A stretch of DNA of 64,000 nt from Luscinia megarhynchos (taxonomy: Eukaryota > Chordata > Aves > Passeriformes > Turdidae), in the NCBI GenBank assembly GCA_034336665.1, contig CM067568.1, forward strand, positions 14,293,983 to 14,357,982, written 5' to 3'. Position 1 is the stretch's first letter. Every line of letters starts with the position of its first letter. The position numbers and the translations under genes were made by a program. Below, one piece after another: positions 26,501 to 39,384 of this stretch. The notes under the pieces are model-generated. The model searched no databases, was not told the origin of the DNA, and was given only the letters and a program-made list of their open reading frames with translations.

Positions 26501-29500
26501 GAGAAAGCAAGGGCAGATTGCTGGGGTGGCTGTGGCAGGCAACTTCCACAGCAACAGCACAAAGGAGGCAGCTCTAAGGACTCTGCAGGACATGAGAGCT
26601 TTGAGTTAGTTAGATTGTAGGGACAAACTAGCCATGCTCCTGAGCTTGCCAAAGCAGCTGAGAGAAATCTGTTGCATAAAATCTTAACAAAGCCCATCCC
26701 CTTGTTGCAGATGGGTGTCTTCAGCAGCACACATTACTTGATTTTCCAGCCTGGGCTGATTGTCAACTGAGTAGAGTGGCTTGCAGCAGAGGATATGGCA
26801 ATGAAATCAGAGCACTCCTGCAGTACCACTGGTGAGGAGAGGTCCCCTTGCCTGCACCACAGAGAAACAGCTGTCTCTCAATAATTAAGGGTACAGAGAA
26901 TAGCTGACACCTGCCCAGAAGCTCCATTGCTTCAGGTTCCAACTAACAGCCCAAGAGCCCAAAACATTCGGTGTCAGCTGCAACATGTGTGTTTTGCCAT
27001 TTCTCTAATCAACAAACATGAATTAGGTAGAGAAAACATTGCCTGCACAGTCACTTTTCACTGTATCAGGTTTTATTTAGCTGTTTGGGGATTGGTTGTC
27101 CAATTATCTATCTTATTAATAGGCATTTTTGGGAATAGCCTTCAAAAACAGATTTCACAGACTTCCTGAATTGATTGTGGTTCTTCAGCTGTTGTAAATC
27201 ACCAGCACACCACTGAACTAATACGGATCTGTGCTGCTGCTTTTCCTTATGAATACATAGAACTGTATCTGCTAACAATTTGCCTTCTCATTTCATTCAT
27301 AAATTTTTACCTCCTCGGGGTTAATTGGATCAGGAAATGTCAGTATCTTTAGATCTAATTTTCCCTATTGATGCAGGTTTTGGAGTGAATGACTGCTTTG
27401 AATGCAAAATATGATTTAATTTAATTTCTGGGAAATACTTAGTGACCAGAAAAAGAGAAGGTTGTTGGAAACAAGCTTTGAATACATTAAGAGCCCCCTC
27501 TAACTAGCACAGCCTTCTTGACTATATAAAACCCCTAATTAACTATTTATAGAGAAGTACATATTTCCAATCTATTTTAAGATGCTGGAAATGAGAGTAA
27601 GCAAACCAATCTACCCACAAGTTTGCAGAGGGTACTGACAACATAATATCTGCACACTGTTTAGCTGTGTGGTAATTATATATCAGGAACTTTGAAAATT
27701 TAAAGAAGGAGCTAGGAAAATTCCTTTCCCAGAATCTTCAAGCCTGATGCTATCTTCCCAGCAAGTACAAAAGGCCCAGGATGCAGAACAGGTGTGTGTG
27801 AAAGGCATCTCTGCACCAACAGTGATCATCTTTAAGTGTTTTAGTCACTGCCTTCATCCAAAATGGATCCAGTCCCAGAAGAGGAGAGCAGTGGCAGCTC
27901 CCATTTGCTTTAATAGCACCACGAGGTTTGCTGATAAAGTAACTTTTATTCTTGTCCCATTGCTCTTCATTGGCTGCTCCTGAAGTCACCTGGGAGGGAA
28001 AGTCCCATTGTGCTGTTGCACCCCGTTAAGTTCACTATTTTAATTTGTCCTGTGCTTCATGGGACTTTGGCATATACATCTCTTCTGCAGTATTTTGCAT
28101 TTTTAAATGATGAAGAGATCTCAAAGACAGGGTTAGTAAGAAATTTATTTCTTCCTGCTGAATTATTTATTCCTTTTTAAGCTCTGGTGAACAGCACATA
28201 TTTAATAGCCCATTACTGCTTAAAGAGCTGTGGGCACAAAAGGAGGAATCCTGCAAAGTATTGTGTTTAGTGGCTCTGTCAATACTCTCTGTATTACCTT
28301 TCCTTCATTTTTATGATCAAGAGCACAGAATGGAGGGACAGAAATTACCTGAGCTGCAAACTTCAGGGCACCTTAATCTACCAAGACTGACAACCGGGTA
28401 AATTCATGCAGGAGCTAGAATGAAGATTTTTCATTATAAGGTTATTTCCCTAAGTGAGTATATGGATTCTGCACCAGTTGGCATCTTCAAATTAAGGCAT
28501 GTTGTCTTTCTAGGAGAATTCTTCATGTCACCTGCTGGATTTGGAGGGAATGCTGCAGCAGTGGGTGACATTTCTTGCTTTTCTTACTGTTATGTAAGTG
28601 TTTTGATGACAGAATGGCAATTCTTCTGCAATTCTGGTCCAATTCTGATTTTTACCTTCTCTGTATTCCATAAGCCCCCACAGAACTGATTTCCTTGAAG
28701 CTTCTGCCATATCCTGAAGCAATCTCCAAAATACTCATTTAGAAGTAGATTGGAGTTTCAGAACAATAGTGTTGTCTTCAAATCAGCCATGAAAGATTTG
28801 AGGCTCTAAATCACTCATGTCTAGAAGCCCATCTTCTGATGTTGCTTATTTCGTAGCAGATACTTCATCAGCACTGAAGTTTTCTATATTTTCTGAATTA
28901 TTTAGGTGTCTAAAGAGCCCTCTTGTGAAAAGCAATGAACACACCTCCCACTTTCCTGTTACATCCCTTTGGAAAATTGTCTCTGGCATCTACTGTTCAT
29001 CTTCCCCTACAGCTCTCATGAGCTTTATGTTATTTGAAGCCAGCTTGGGCAGTCAGACCTTTATGGACAGATATAAGAAGTAGATTTCTGAGTAAGTGAG
29101 CTAATGAGGCCTCAATTTCCTATGGATTTGTCTTATGTTGGATTCACTGATATTTGGTAATAGCTGGGTTCAGAGGACAGCTTTACAGTTTCTCTCATTT
29201 CTTTAGCCATTGATCTTTTAAGAAACTAATATTTTCAAGTTTTCTAATGTCTGCTGGAGTTCCATGACTTTTTCAAATGATATAAAAGAAGTTGGGAGGG
29301 AGGATGAAATAGAGTAGATGCAGACACACACAGTGATGTCTTTTGGAAATCAAACCAAATATTTCAGGTTTATTGTAGAATCTTAATAACGTGGACTACA
29401 TTTTCTCCAGACAAGGAAAAAAAGTGACTGATATATTAAGAAAACCCAAGATACAAAGAGGAAAAAGTCTAGTTTTGTGATTTTGTGCTACATAAGAGCC

Positions 29501-32500
29501 TGTCTGGATGAGAGTCAAATGTATCTTATGTAGATATTTTTGAAAAGCACGCCAGAAAACACCATGCTGGTGGCACAGATGTGTTGCACAGGTGTGTGTG
29601 TGTATGGCAGACAGATGTGTCTCTGCTGCTACTTCACAGAGAACTTCAGTCATTGGGGGTCTTCTGCCAAAAACCACCAATTAAGAGGAAACTTACTGAA
29701 ATTGATCTGTGTGGTCAAAAACAGATGAGCTGCTGCCACAAGTTTGTATGAAGATATGTAAGAGAAGAGCCAGACCTGGGAAAAGTCTTTTTCCTTTGTT
29801 ACTGGCTGTTCCCAGTTGAACAAGGCATCCAGATTTTTCCTGCCATAAAGCTGGTGGCTTAAATAATTGTGGCAATGAGAGAGCATCAGCACAATAATTC
29901 TGACATTTATCCTGTGGTTAAATAGTGTGAAATAGTAAGTGAGCAAAACATCAGTGTATGGGTCTCTCTGCATAGTAAATAGAGCAACAGTTGAAAGAAA
30001 TTGTGTTTTGGGGTTTTGCTGCTGATGCCAGTGTGAGCTGGCTGGCAGTTCTTCACTTGATGTCTTTTTCCCAGGCATCACACTGACACAGCTCGTGGTA
30101 TTGCTGAGACAAAATGGTGATGGACACAGCCTTTCTGTTGCCCTGTCAGGTCATAAGAGTTGATGGATAGATGTTTTATGTTTGTAACCTGTTCTCCAGC
30201 CTGCTTCCACTGGGTGGGCCTGGGATTTCTGAATGCCTTCCTGCACGATTGGCACAGCCTCGCCAGGTCCCTGCTTTTTGGAGAAAATATCCCACTCATC
30301 TGCCTTTGTTCCAAGCCACTTACAAGCAGTTCTAGAGGTAGAGAGTTGAGACTGCCTTTCTGGGAACGAGTTAAAAAATAGCTCACTGTTAGCATTCCAA
30401 ACCCAGCTATTTAGACCTGGATTATTTTTAAATGCTTTGCTTTCAGACACATAGCTGGCTGTGTTTTCCTCCTCTCTCTCCTTTCTTTTTTTAAAGTTAG
30501 CAGTTAAGTTTTGTGTCTTCTCCCCACCCAGCTGTATGCAATCATGAGTTTCTAAGCAAACAGAGGTTTATTTATGCTGCTACCTTAGCTGTGTTACCTG
30601 CTGCCTCGGAGGTGCCATTGGCTGCAGTGGGAACCTGGATATTATATATTTGGAATATTCTGGAATATGGATATGATATTTGAGCCTGGACATGTCTGCA
30701 GGGTGGTTTCCAGGGCAGTTGAGTGGACAGGAGGCAGGGCAGCAGCAAGTGCAAAGCTGCAGCCACCTCACTGCACCTGGCTGCCATCTCACGTCATCAG
30801 CCTGAAACATTGCCCTGCAGTGTGCATGCCCTGGGGCTCAGGTGAAAAGCCTTTCACCAAGAGCTGTGTGAAGGGCTTGCAGGGAAGCTCTGCTGCTCAG
30901 AGTGTGCTGTCTTACACCACTTCATGGTGGGGCCACGCTGACACACAGGGCTCTGGAGTTCTTGGCAATCACTGCACAGACATTGTTTAATTCTCTGTGG
31001 ATGATGCAGATCCAACAGGGGACACACATCCCCTTCAAATGACAGCTGCTAGCCCGGGGGAGTCCCATTTTTGGGCTAGCCCCACCTGCTACCCATTAGC
31101 CTGTTCTTGGATGTCACAGATCCTGGTGTCTCACACATCCCATGGTGAGCTGGGTTCAGGAAGACCTGCTGCTCAAAGTGGTTTTGGTAACCCCATGCAC
31201 AGTGCTGGAGTCCAGCCTGGTTTAGATAAAATTAAGCTCTTGGGCCTTCTCTTGCAGGAAAGAAGGAGCAGATTCTCTCTTGCCTTCTATACAGCAGCTA
31301 GTTTATAAAGCTGATGCAGTCTGCTGAGCAAATAAATTTTTAAAAATTGCAAAACCTGAAACATTGACCCTGTCATCTACAGGGATTTGCAGGGCAGGTG
31401 GAGGTACAGAGCCCAGAAAAAACACAGGAGGGGACTTCCTCACACTGTGACACATTCATGAAATTCAGACTCCTGTAGTGTCTTGGCTGAGAAGGCTGAG
31501 CTCCAAGAGGCTATTGGAGGTTCCCCATGAATTTGGGGTATTTGAGCAGCACAAACACAGGGAGCAGGAAGGGAGGTCAGGGTCTTCTAGCCTTTTACCA
31601 GCCCATTTCCTATCTGTGCCCTGAGGGCCGCCTTAGGAGCATGTTGGCCCTGCCATTCCAAACTGCACTGTGACTCTGGGCAATCTTTTCTTTGTTTTCC
31701 CAGTAGCCTGAAAGGGATGAGAAAACTTGGAGATGCTTTTTGGGAAATATGTACTATCCTTAAAGGGCTTTCCTTATCTCAGTCCCCAAGAGAAGCAGCA
31801 GACCTTCTGGTGAGGGCTGCCTTCCCAAAAGCTCAGTTAACACTTCTTACTGCTATCCAGAGCCCTGCCTCTGGCTGCACATGGGGAGAGAATAAAGCCT
31901 CAGAGAATAACTCAGGCAGGAGACAGTCATAGTATCTGTTTGTAAAAGAATAAGAAAGAACTGCTTGTTGGATGGGTATAAAAAACCCTTTAATTCCAGC
32001 CAGGATGGTCTAGTGCATTAGCCAAACAGTGGTAAAGAGCAAAGTACCACCAGTACAGGGATGCAGGGAGGTTTTTGGGGACACAAATGCTGGCCTTTAC
32101 CCTCACAGAGCAGTGGTGATTATCTTACTGATCAAACTGCAAGGCTGGTCTTAATGCTATTTTAAAGAAACCATAATCATTTTTATGTGCTGTAATAGGA
32201 AATTAGAGTGGGAGTGACTGGTGTGATCTCTTACTGTTCCCTGCAGCCAGTGCAGCTGGTCTTCCTCCACACAGCTCAGATTCATGTTGATTTGTGTGGA
32301 GATGGTGTAACTCTGCTGACACCAATGGAATTGCATTTATGAGACCCAAAAGCCTTAAAAAAAATAGTTTAAGGCACTGTGTACTGAATGCTAGGCACTG
32401 AATGGACCCAGTGAGTAGCTGTTATCCTGATAGATCCTTGTAGGCAGGAAGATGTTATACTGCCTGGATTCACTGTCCTACTTCCCTACAATTTACAAAT

Positions 32501-32702
32501 ACTGAGAGTTAGCAAATCAGTAATTGTATCTTCAAATTAATATAGTTTTGTCTTTTTTTCCCCCATGCACAGCCTTCTGGCACTTTGTAAAAAGATCTGA
32601 CACACTGCATAGGATTAGGTGGCTTTGAAGCAGCGGAGCCATCTAGGTGTGAAACTTTCCTGTGTCTTGAAATTAGCTGTAATCTCTATCTTTCTTTTTC
32701 AG
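17502..32702 (+). other. Non-coding stretch, putative OSBPL5 intron 1
   Basis: No coding exon is recognised over about 15.2 kb. If the CpG islet at 17 kb is the promoter, this is intron 1. It holds a perfect TATA-box-like sequence at 20295-20303 and an AT-rich segment at about 25600-25830 with many homeodomain-like TAAT/ATTA cores. Open frames such as 19542-19919, 29650-30081 (minus) and 30667-30990 match no family and have no supporting splice pattern. Confidence 0.55.
20295..20303 (+). promoter_or_regulatory. TATA-box-like sequence (TATAAAAGG)
   Basis: An exact consensus TATA box, TATAAAAGG, is followed within about 30 bases by a G/C-containing segment that could hold a start site. No downstream exon is obvious. 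Chance matches are expected in 64 kb, so this is a weak candidate for an alternative promoter. Confidence 0.2.
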
Positions 32703-32859
32703 AAAACCCCCACAGCTCATGCCATGAAGGAGGAGAACTTCCTTCGTCGCAGGTTCTCCCTCTGTCCAGCCTCATCCACCCCTCAGAAGGTCGATCCTCG
32801 CAAGCTGACGCGCAATCTGTTCTTCGGGGCCGACAATGACATCTACCCTCTCAGCCCAG
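32703..32859 (+). CDS. OSBPL5: OSBPL5 first coding exon (start codon at 32724)
   Basis: The acceptor is a pyrimidine-rich tract ending TTTTTCAG at 32702, and the donor is CCCAG|GTTGGT after 32859. Bases 32703-32723 are leader. The start codon at 32724 has G at -3, opens the OSBPL5 N-terminus and gives 45 codons plus the first base of a glycine codon (phase 1). The N-terminal tail is rich in arginine and lysine (RRR at residues 8-10) with a conserved SLCP and TPQKVDP, as in other vertebrate OSBPL5 proteins. An out-of-frame ATG five bases upstream makes a two-codon upstream frame whose stop overlaps this start. Confidence 0.93.
32719..32727 (+). promoter_or_regulatory. Minimal upstream ORF overlapping the OSBPL5 start codon
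   Basis: The bases ATGCCATGA contain an upstream start, one proline codon and a TGA stop. The stop overlaps the main ATG by two bases (main ATG at 32724-32726). Short upstream frames that end at the main start can lower or tune initiation by leaky scanning or reinitiation. Its presence is certain; any effect on translation is inference. Confidence 0.6.
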
Positions 32860-34199
32860 GTTGGTTTCTGGTGTGTCAGTGCACAAAGTAGTGCCTCAGG
32901 TGCTTGACTGCAAGTAGATATTTTAGCATGCTGCCAGGAAACAAAGAGAGCCAAGAATGTGGAAGAGAAAGGCTGCTGCAACACAGAGAGTACTGGATCC
33001 CAGACAGTGCTGCTTCCATGATGCTGTTATTTTTCATTGCCATGGCATTAAGTGGGAATGGAGGCCATGAGAATTGGGGTTTGTAACTGTTTGAATGCTG
33101 CATGGCCTTACATTAAAAAAATTACTGTAATGTTTTCAGGCCCATCCGCTTCAAGTCACTTGATGTGTTTCACCCTAAGCGTTGGACTTGCTTAAAATTT
33201 ACTGTCCCCATTTGCAGATGTGCAATGGCAGGTTTCCCTGTTCAGATTTAGAGCCCAGGATAAATATTACAACAGCAAAATTTCTGTGGTTAATGTTCTG
33301 TAAATATCTACAAGCAGTATAAGTACAAGGAATCTTGACAGGTTGCAATGAATGGCAGACTGGCTTTAAGAATTCTCTTTACATCATTTTTTTTTCAGCT
33401 TTGAATTTCCTAGCACCTTTCTTGAAGGAAAAAAGCTCATTTTATTGTTTCAGAGTGTGTTGCTCACAGTAAACATTGAAGTCTTCCCTTGATTGCAGTC
33501 TGCAGGCAATGCTTCTGTTCCATTCTGCAAACAAGTGCTTCAGGGGGCAGTCACAAGTTTCTAGAGCTGTCATCTGCAGCTGCCATGTCAGTGCTAAATA
33601 GTCAAATCTCACAGCACCATTGTGAGGTCTCAAAACACTGATATCTGGAGAAAGAACACAGCATCTGTCAAAAGGCTTCCCTGCTCATATAGATGTAGCA
33701 CCCAACAGACTCTCTGGACTTTGCAGATGTAGTGCAGAACCAAGTCTGGGTTTCCTGAGCTAATTGTCTTTAAGTGCAAAGGTTTCAAGGGCCTCTGATT
33801 TTGCAGGTATTTTGTTTGTGAATGTCTGCTGTAAGGCAGTGGGGAGCCTATTTTCAGCAGTGCTGACTAATCCTGGCTGCCACTGAGGCTGCTGGAAACT
33901 TCAACAACCTTTCAGTAATCCAATTGAAAACACAATTTGAAATGGGACACCTAAAATCTCATACATTTCAAACCTGGAGGGACTACTGAACAGCTGACTG
34001 CCCATAAATACAGTCTGTTCAAATGTGTAGCAAACAAATAGCTCACTTCTGCTATCCTTGGGAGCTGAAGGGCTTATTTTTCAGCCTGTATTCATTTCCC
34101 CTTGCTTTGAGGTGATGGAGAGCTATGGCTTAGAAGTTTGCCCTGTTCTTTCTTCAGTTCTTACCAGCATTTTTCTTATGAATGATGTTCTATTTGTCC

Positions 34200-34850
34200 A
34201 ATTAATCAAACAACAAGATTAAATTTAGCAGCCATTTTTTTTTAATAGCAGCAATTGTATACAAATGAATACAATTAAAGTATATCAAATACATATATTT
34301 GAGTATATACAAAATTTAGCAGTAATTTAGTATAGTTGAGGTTGAATAAAGCATAAGCAAAACTGACTGGGGTACAGGGAGGGGCTCGCCCTTTGTCCTG
34401 TACCAAACAATCAAGCTAAAAATCTCACTTATGTACTGTATGTTAATACACGTTAATACAGAGTGTTCTGGAAAGCTCCTCCTAGTTTCTGTTCCTAAAG
34501 TCTACGTCACTATGTTGTGTTGTGCATGCTCCACCAGTGGTTGGGGTGTCTCATCCTTTCGGGGTCTTTATTTCCGATGAAGGCTCTGGGTCTTCCTCAT
34601 GTTTGCTGTGTGACCTTACAGGTAGTGCAAGCACACTAAACTTAGAGTTATATAACTAAACATATGTTCCCACATCCAACTGCCTGGAATCATCCCAATT
34701 TGCCTCATTCCGAGTTTGAAACTTTTTATTTCTAGATGCTGTTATCAAACCTACATCCTTCTACTAATACTCCCACCGAACACCTGGAGAATTTCATCTG
34801 CTTTGTCTAACCATTTCCCTTTTTTTTTTCTTTTTTTGCTTTGTAACTAG
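34200..34850 (-). mobile_element. LTR-like or other interspersed repeat fragment (uncertain)
   Basis: This AT-rich block differs in texture from the surrounding intron. It contains a near-duplicate of AAATTTAGCAG about 85 bases apart (around 34225 and 34314), a GC-rich hairpin at 34371-34404, and on the minus strand a poly-A-signal-like AATAAA near 34580. These are features often seen in solo LTRs of avian endogenous retroviruses, but I could not define TG...CA termini or a target-site duplication and see no internal retroviral genes. It may instead be a DNA transposon remnant or ordinary AT-rich sequence. Confidence 0.25.
34371..34404. repeat. Inverted repeat / hairpin
   Basis: Arms GGTACAGG and CCTGTACC pair perfectly. 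The inner part (GAGGGGC against GCCCTTTG) continues the pairing with a small bulge around a TC loop, giving a stem of about 15 base pairs. It lies inside the LTR-like block. Confidence 0.7.
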
Positions 34851-37800
34851 TGAGTACAATTTTCTATTGTTATGAAGCAACAATTTTGCTAATATTGTTA
34901 CAATTTAATTAGCATGAATCACATTTATCACAATTTTCAATGCTGAAAAAGTTACTGACTCCCTCACCGTGGTATTTCAGTGCTGTAATGTTTTAGAAAC
35001 CAGGGAAAGTTGAGGGTTTCACTGTGGAAGAAGTGGATGGAAGAATTGTTCTCTTCCTCAGCTTTCCCCATTACCTTGTTTCTCCTTGATCCCTGCTAGC
35101 AGCCTTTGCTGGGCTCAGCAGAGCAAGTGCCTCGAGCCACGATGGATCTGTTGTGCTGCACAGTTCATCCAGGTAACCTCCAGCACCGGTGTCAGGGAGG
35201 GCTGTAGCCCTCAGTATTGCCAAGGAAGAGCATAGGCTAAAGGATTTGTGAGGGAGAGAATGTCCCTTTTAAACAAACAGAATTTACTGCTTCAGTCAGG
35301 GGATTTCTTGCAGGGAGTCTGGGGTTTTGTCTATTCTTACTCCTCTTTTACTCCTTTTATTTCTTTTCCCGTCCCCATGGAGTTGCCTTGTCACTTTGTT
35401 TTCCTCATATTTTCTGCAAGGAGGGCCTGTTATTCTTCATGTTCAGCTGCCATTTCCTATGGCAGGCTCTGCTTTCACTCCTTTGCTGCTGCTTCTGCCT
35501 TGTTTTCCTCTGAGCCTCGTGTGCTTCTCCCTACCTTCTCCTGTTCCTCTGAACAGCACTGCTATCACCAGAGGAAAGCCACAGGTCTGTGTCCATAAGC
35601 TGCATCCCATATTTCTCTGTTCTCTGTTTCTCTCTGTTTTACATGAGCTTTCAGTTCTTGAGATCTGTGTTTTGCTGTTTGAGCTCAGCAGGTTTCCTTT
35701 ATGTGAGCACTGGGCTGATTGTTTTGGGTGGGTGCAGTGGGCAGCAAAGCCCAGTGATTTCCTGTCTGGAATTCAGTGGGTTGTGGTGGGGCTGGAGCTG
35801 CAGGTCTCACTGCACCATCATCTAGGATTCACCCTCCAACAATGAAGATATGCAAGTAAGTATTTCAGAGAGAAGGGAGTCACAGACTTTACAACTCAGG
35901 AGAGTTACACCGGGGAGATTCAGTTCAGCAAGACTTTTTTTTTTTTTTTAAAGAAAACATATGGGAAATGTGCAGAGGGCACTGTCTGAAATAACACTTT
36001 GGACTTCTTGCCTTTTGCTTGCATACAAAAGTGCTAGTGATTCTTGTAACTGAGAGAAAATTAAGTAAGATATTTTCTTTTTATAGGGAGCTCACACATT
36101 AGAGAGACATGAATTCTTGCTTCATGTTCATGTCTGTCACTTAGCCATGAGGAGAGAGAACCTTTCTCTATTTTCTATTTCAGAGGATAGGAAATTTATT
36201 GGTATAAAAATTTTTACAGTATCTCTCTTTTTGATTAGGCTGCAAGATCACACAGTCTTTAAATAAAAATTTAGATTAGCTGATCTGCATCCTAAGAGAT
36301 GTACTTTGATAAATATGGGAATTTTCCTGTGAAGGATACATAGAATTACATTTCAGGTGTTCACATTGGGTCGTGTGGCTGATATTTACAGCAGAAATGG
36401 GTTTTATTTGCAGTAGTTTTGTCACACATCAGAGCTTGTATTTCCTCTTGTAGTTTATCAGTCATGCTTGGTATATAATTCTTTTTAAAGGGGAAAGGCA
36501 AATGCACCTGTAGAATTGATGCCCAGCAGAAAACCAAAGAAAAGGAATGGTTACTGTTCTGAAGAGGAACTAAATATTTAGTTCCTCTGTTCATCCAATA
36601 ATGGATGAAAAGAATGTATCAGCAATTCTACTCTCTAGCCACAATACTGGACTGTTGACAGTTTTCTTCACAATGTGATCAAGGCTGTTTCCATAAACAC
36701 TACTGATTCTCTTCCCAAAATATTTTTTGTTATTTGGTGCAGAATATTCGGGCTACTTTGTGCAGAGCCCTTATTTGTGTGCCCTGGTAGCAGCCAGCAC
36801 TTTAACTTGTGACATTCATTTCTCTTTCTATTGTGGGCATTGTGTTTTCTTAATCAGGGAGATAAATGTTTCAGCTTCTCTAGCCAGTTCATGTTTAGCT
36901 CCTCTTATGTTTTTCTTTGGTTTCCTATTTATTTTCTCAAGGTGGCTGTGTCTGTTGTGCTCTGGCTGAAACTTTCACTTCTGGGCTTTCTGTGCACTTA
37001 ACTGTGTGTGTGGGAAGTTTTTGAGAAACTTCCACATCATTCCTATGAAATTTGCTTTCCAAACAAGGGCTAGTCCTCTCCTTCTGCATGGCTGCAGCAG
37101 GGCTGCTTGAGACAGACAGCAAAGATAGCTCTCCTCTGAGGAACAGCCTTTCCCTCACGATTTCCAGTGGACTTACTGTGTTTGACATAAGAAACTAGGA
37201 GATGTTTCTTCATGAACACACCTAATGAAGCCTTGTAAATGATACAATAAAAGTGGACAGTTGCATGTTCCTTTTTTTCCCATGTTCCTGCTCTGTGAGC
37301 AGGATTGTCCAGAACCTCAGGAACAGGGAAAAATCTCATTGTTCAGGTTGCAAATCCTTTTAACTGCATTAGTGAGAGAAGGCAGAAATGTCTCACATCC
37401 AGGCTTTTTGTATGGCTGCAAGCTTGGATTTGAGCTTTCTTTAAGAAATGAGACATAATAAAGAATGGATGTATTCTGTTTTGCTAGTAGACACCTTTCC
37501 CTTGGAGCAGACAGCAGCTGATTCCCATTAATTTTACTTGAACTTTTAGACCATATGTTACTTTCCCATACATGTGCAGAAAAAACTCTTCATGGGAAAC
37601 AAGTGCAGCAGCTACATGGCTTTATGAGGTTTTTCCATCCTCCTCTGACTCTTTCAGGGAGAATGGGGGTTATAGAGATGAAAATGCCATGAGAGAAAGG
37701 AAAAGCATGGAGATCCAGGTTCTAATCCATGCACAGCAGTGCTTATGGCCATCCCACTTGCCATAGTAGCACAAAGGCACTGTCAAAGCTCTAGCCACTG

Positions 37801-39310
37801 GGCTTTTTTTTTGTTGTTTTGTTTTTGTTTTTTGGTTTGTTTTATCTTTCTCTTGCCCACAAACATCAGGATTCTGAGTGCATTATTTAGGGCTCAGTGT
37901 TTCCAGGGGAGGAATGACAGCTGATAAAGTTGATTGAGATATGGGTCCTGTTTTATGGCATCACTTTCCTGTGTGTCTGGGTGGGTCCTTCTCTGCTCCA
38001 CTCCCCTACATGAGCAGCACCCGTGCTGTCCCTCTTCTGTGTGCTGTCCCTCTTCTCCCAGACCTCCTGTGAAGCATGGCCTTCTGTGGCTGGCTTTTCT
38101 AACAGTGCTCAGCTTCTTCAATGGCTGCTCTATAATTCCAGGAGAAATTATGGTTCTGACACATCTATGATAGCTTCTGCTGACTTTGGGAGAATCAGGG
38201 TTTTCTCTTGGCAGCTTTGGATTTGGTGGTGTTCCCAAGGCTGGCCCGCACTGTGTTAGAAACCTTTTCAACAGTTGCCATATTTGCAGTGTGCTACAAA
38301 TGGACTGTGTTTCACTGTCTTGGTGGTTCTTTACTGCATCCTGTATTTTGAAGCTCTGATTGCCAGTGATTCTGAGAAGAAAATGGCATTGTAATTGGTT
38401 AACAATGACTGTCTTGGCACTAAAAATCTAGTCTCATCAAATTCTATTTTTTGGCTTTCTTTTTTTTAACAGAAACTCTATGCTTTCTTTTACTCTAAGG
38501 CCATGATTACATTTGGCCAAAAGAACAGTATTTATCATTACGTTTTATTGCTTGGACTAGAACTACACACACTCATGCCAGTATATGATGTAGGCAAGCT
38601 TAGGATATTTGAGTAGTGACTGTATATTTCGACAATGATTGGAAAATGTCATACTACTCATTTACTGCTCGCAAATTTAAAATATTTCTTAATTTAACAA
38701 ATAACTTGGTCAGAAGACATTGATCTCCTGCAAGTGTGTTGGGGTTTTTTATTTTGTTTTACTAATTATGGCTAGATCCTCTTCTGTAACATTTTGTGAT
38801 CATGGCTATTATATGTCCCACAAAGCATGCTATCAAGTGCATCAGTGTATAGTTGCCAGATACTGACCAAGGAGGATTGAATAGCTGCTTATTAACTAAA
38901 TTGCATTTATTATTTGCACTGAACAAGGCATGGGGTATGTAAGGAAAGAACAGACTGTGGTAATGTAATTAAAGACTGCATCATAATGCAGACACAGAAG
39001 GGAGCTGATTAAGGATGCATAAGCAACCTTATTTCTGTTTTTTTCCAGCTTTCAAGTGCTGGACTTTGCAACCATCATGCTGGTTTTCCATGGTGTTTTG
39101 AGACCTTACTTTTGAGCAGTCTTGTTACCCAAGCATGAGGATTGAGGCTATTTCAAATTCTATACAATCCCTCTCTGGGATCATGGTGTGCCTGCTCCTG
39201 CTCATGATAACTTCCCTTGTGTGCTGTTAGCAGTAGCCCTTCTCAGGCCATGATGAGCCATGGTTTTGCACAGAATTTCACTGGTTTTGAATCCCATTTT
39301 TTTGTTGCAG

Positions 39311-39384
39311 GAAAAGATGTGGAGGGAAACAGCCCATCGGCACTGAAGGATGAGACGCCACAGACTCCAAACTCCATTAGCAAG
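39311..39384 (+). CDS. OSBPL5: OSBPL5 second coding exon
   Basis: The acceptor is TTGTTGCAG|GAAAAG and the donor is GCAAG|GTACTT. The 74 bases complete the split glycine codon and add 24 residues (KDVEG, then ALKDETPQTPNSISK), ending in phase 0. This is the polar, proline- and serine-containing linker after the N-terminal tail, the less conserved part of the ORP5 N-terminus. Identification depends on the frame continuing exactly from the exon before to the exon after. Confidence 0.88.

Larger units (their letters stand above)
32860..39310 (+). other. OSBPL5 intron 2
   Basis: A 6451-base intron bounded by GTTGGT and TTTTTTTGTTGCAG. It contains the LTR-like AT-rich repeat at about 34200-34850, T-rich tracts near 35936-35950 and 37806-37850, and several unsupported open frames, the longest at 35327-35845 (172 codons, leucine/proline-rich, no family). 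Confidence 0.85.

Noticed and set aside
31640..31700. Third MIR-like trace (a TGTGACTCTGGGCAATC word followed by a T/C-rich stretch)
   Set aside because: Too short and too diverged to separate from chance without an alignment score.
35327..35845. 172-codon + strand open frame in OSBPL5 intron 2
   Set aside because: Leucine/proline/serine-rich wording with no domain. It overlaps two other open frames on the same strand and has no paired splice sites or coding periodicity I can see.
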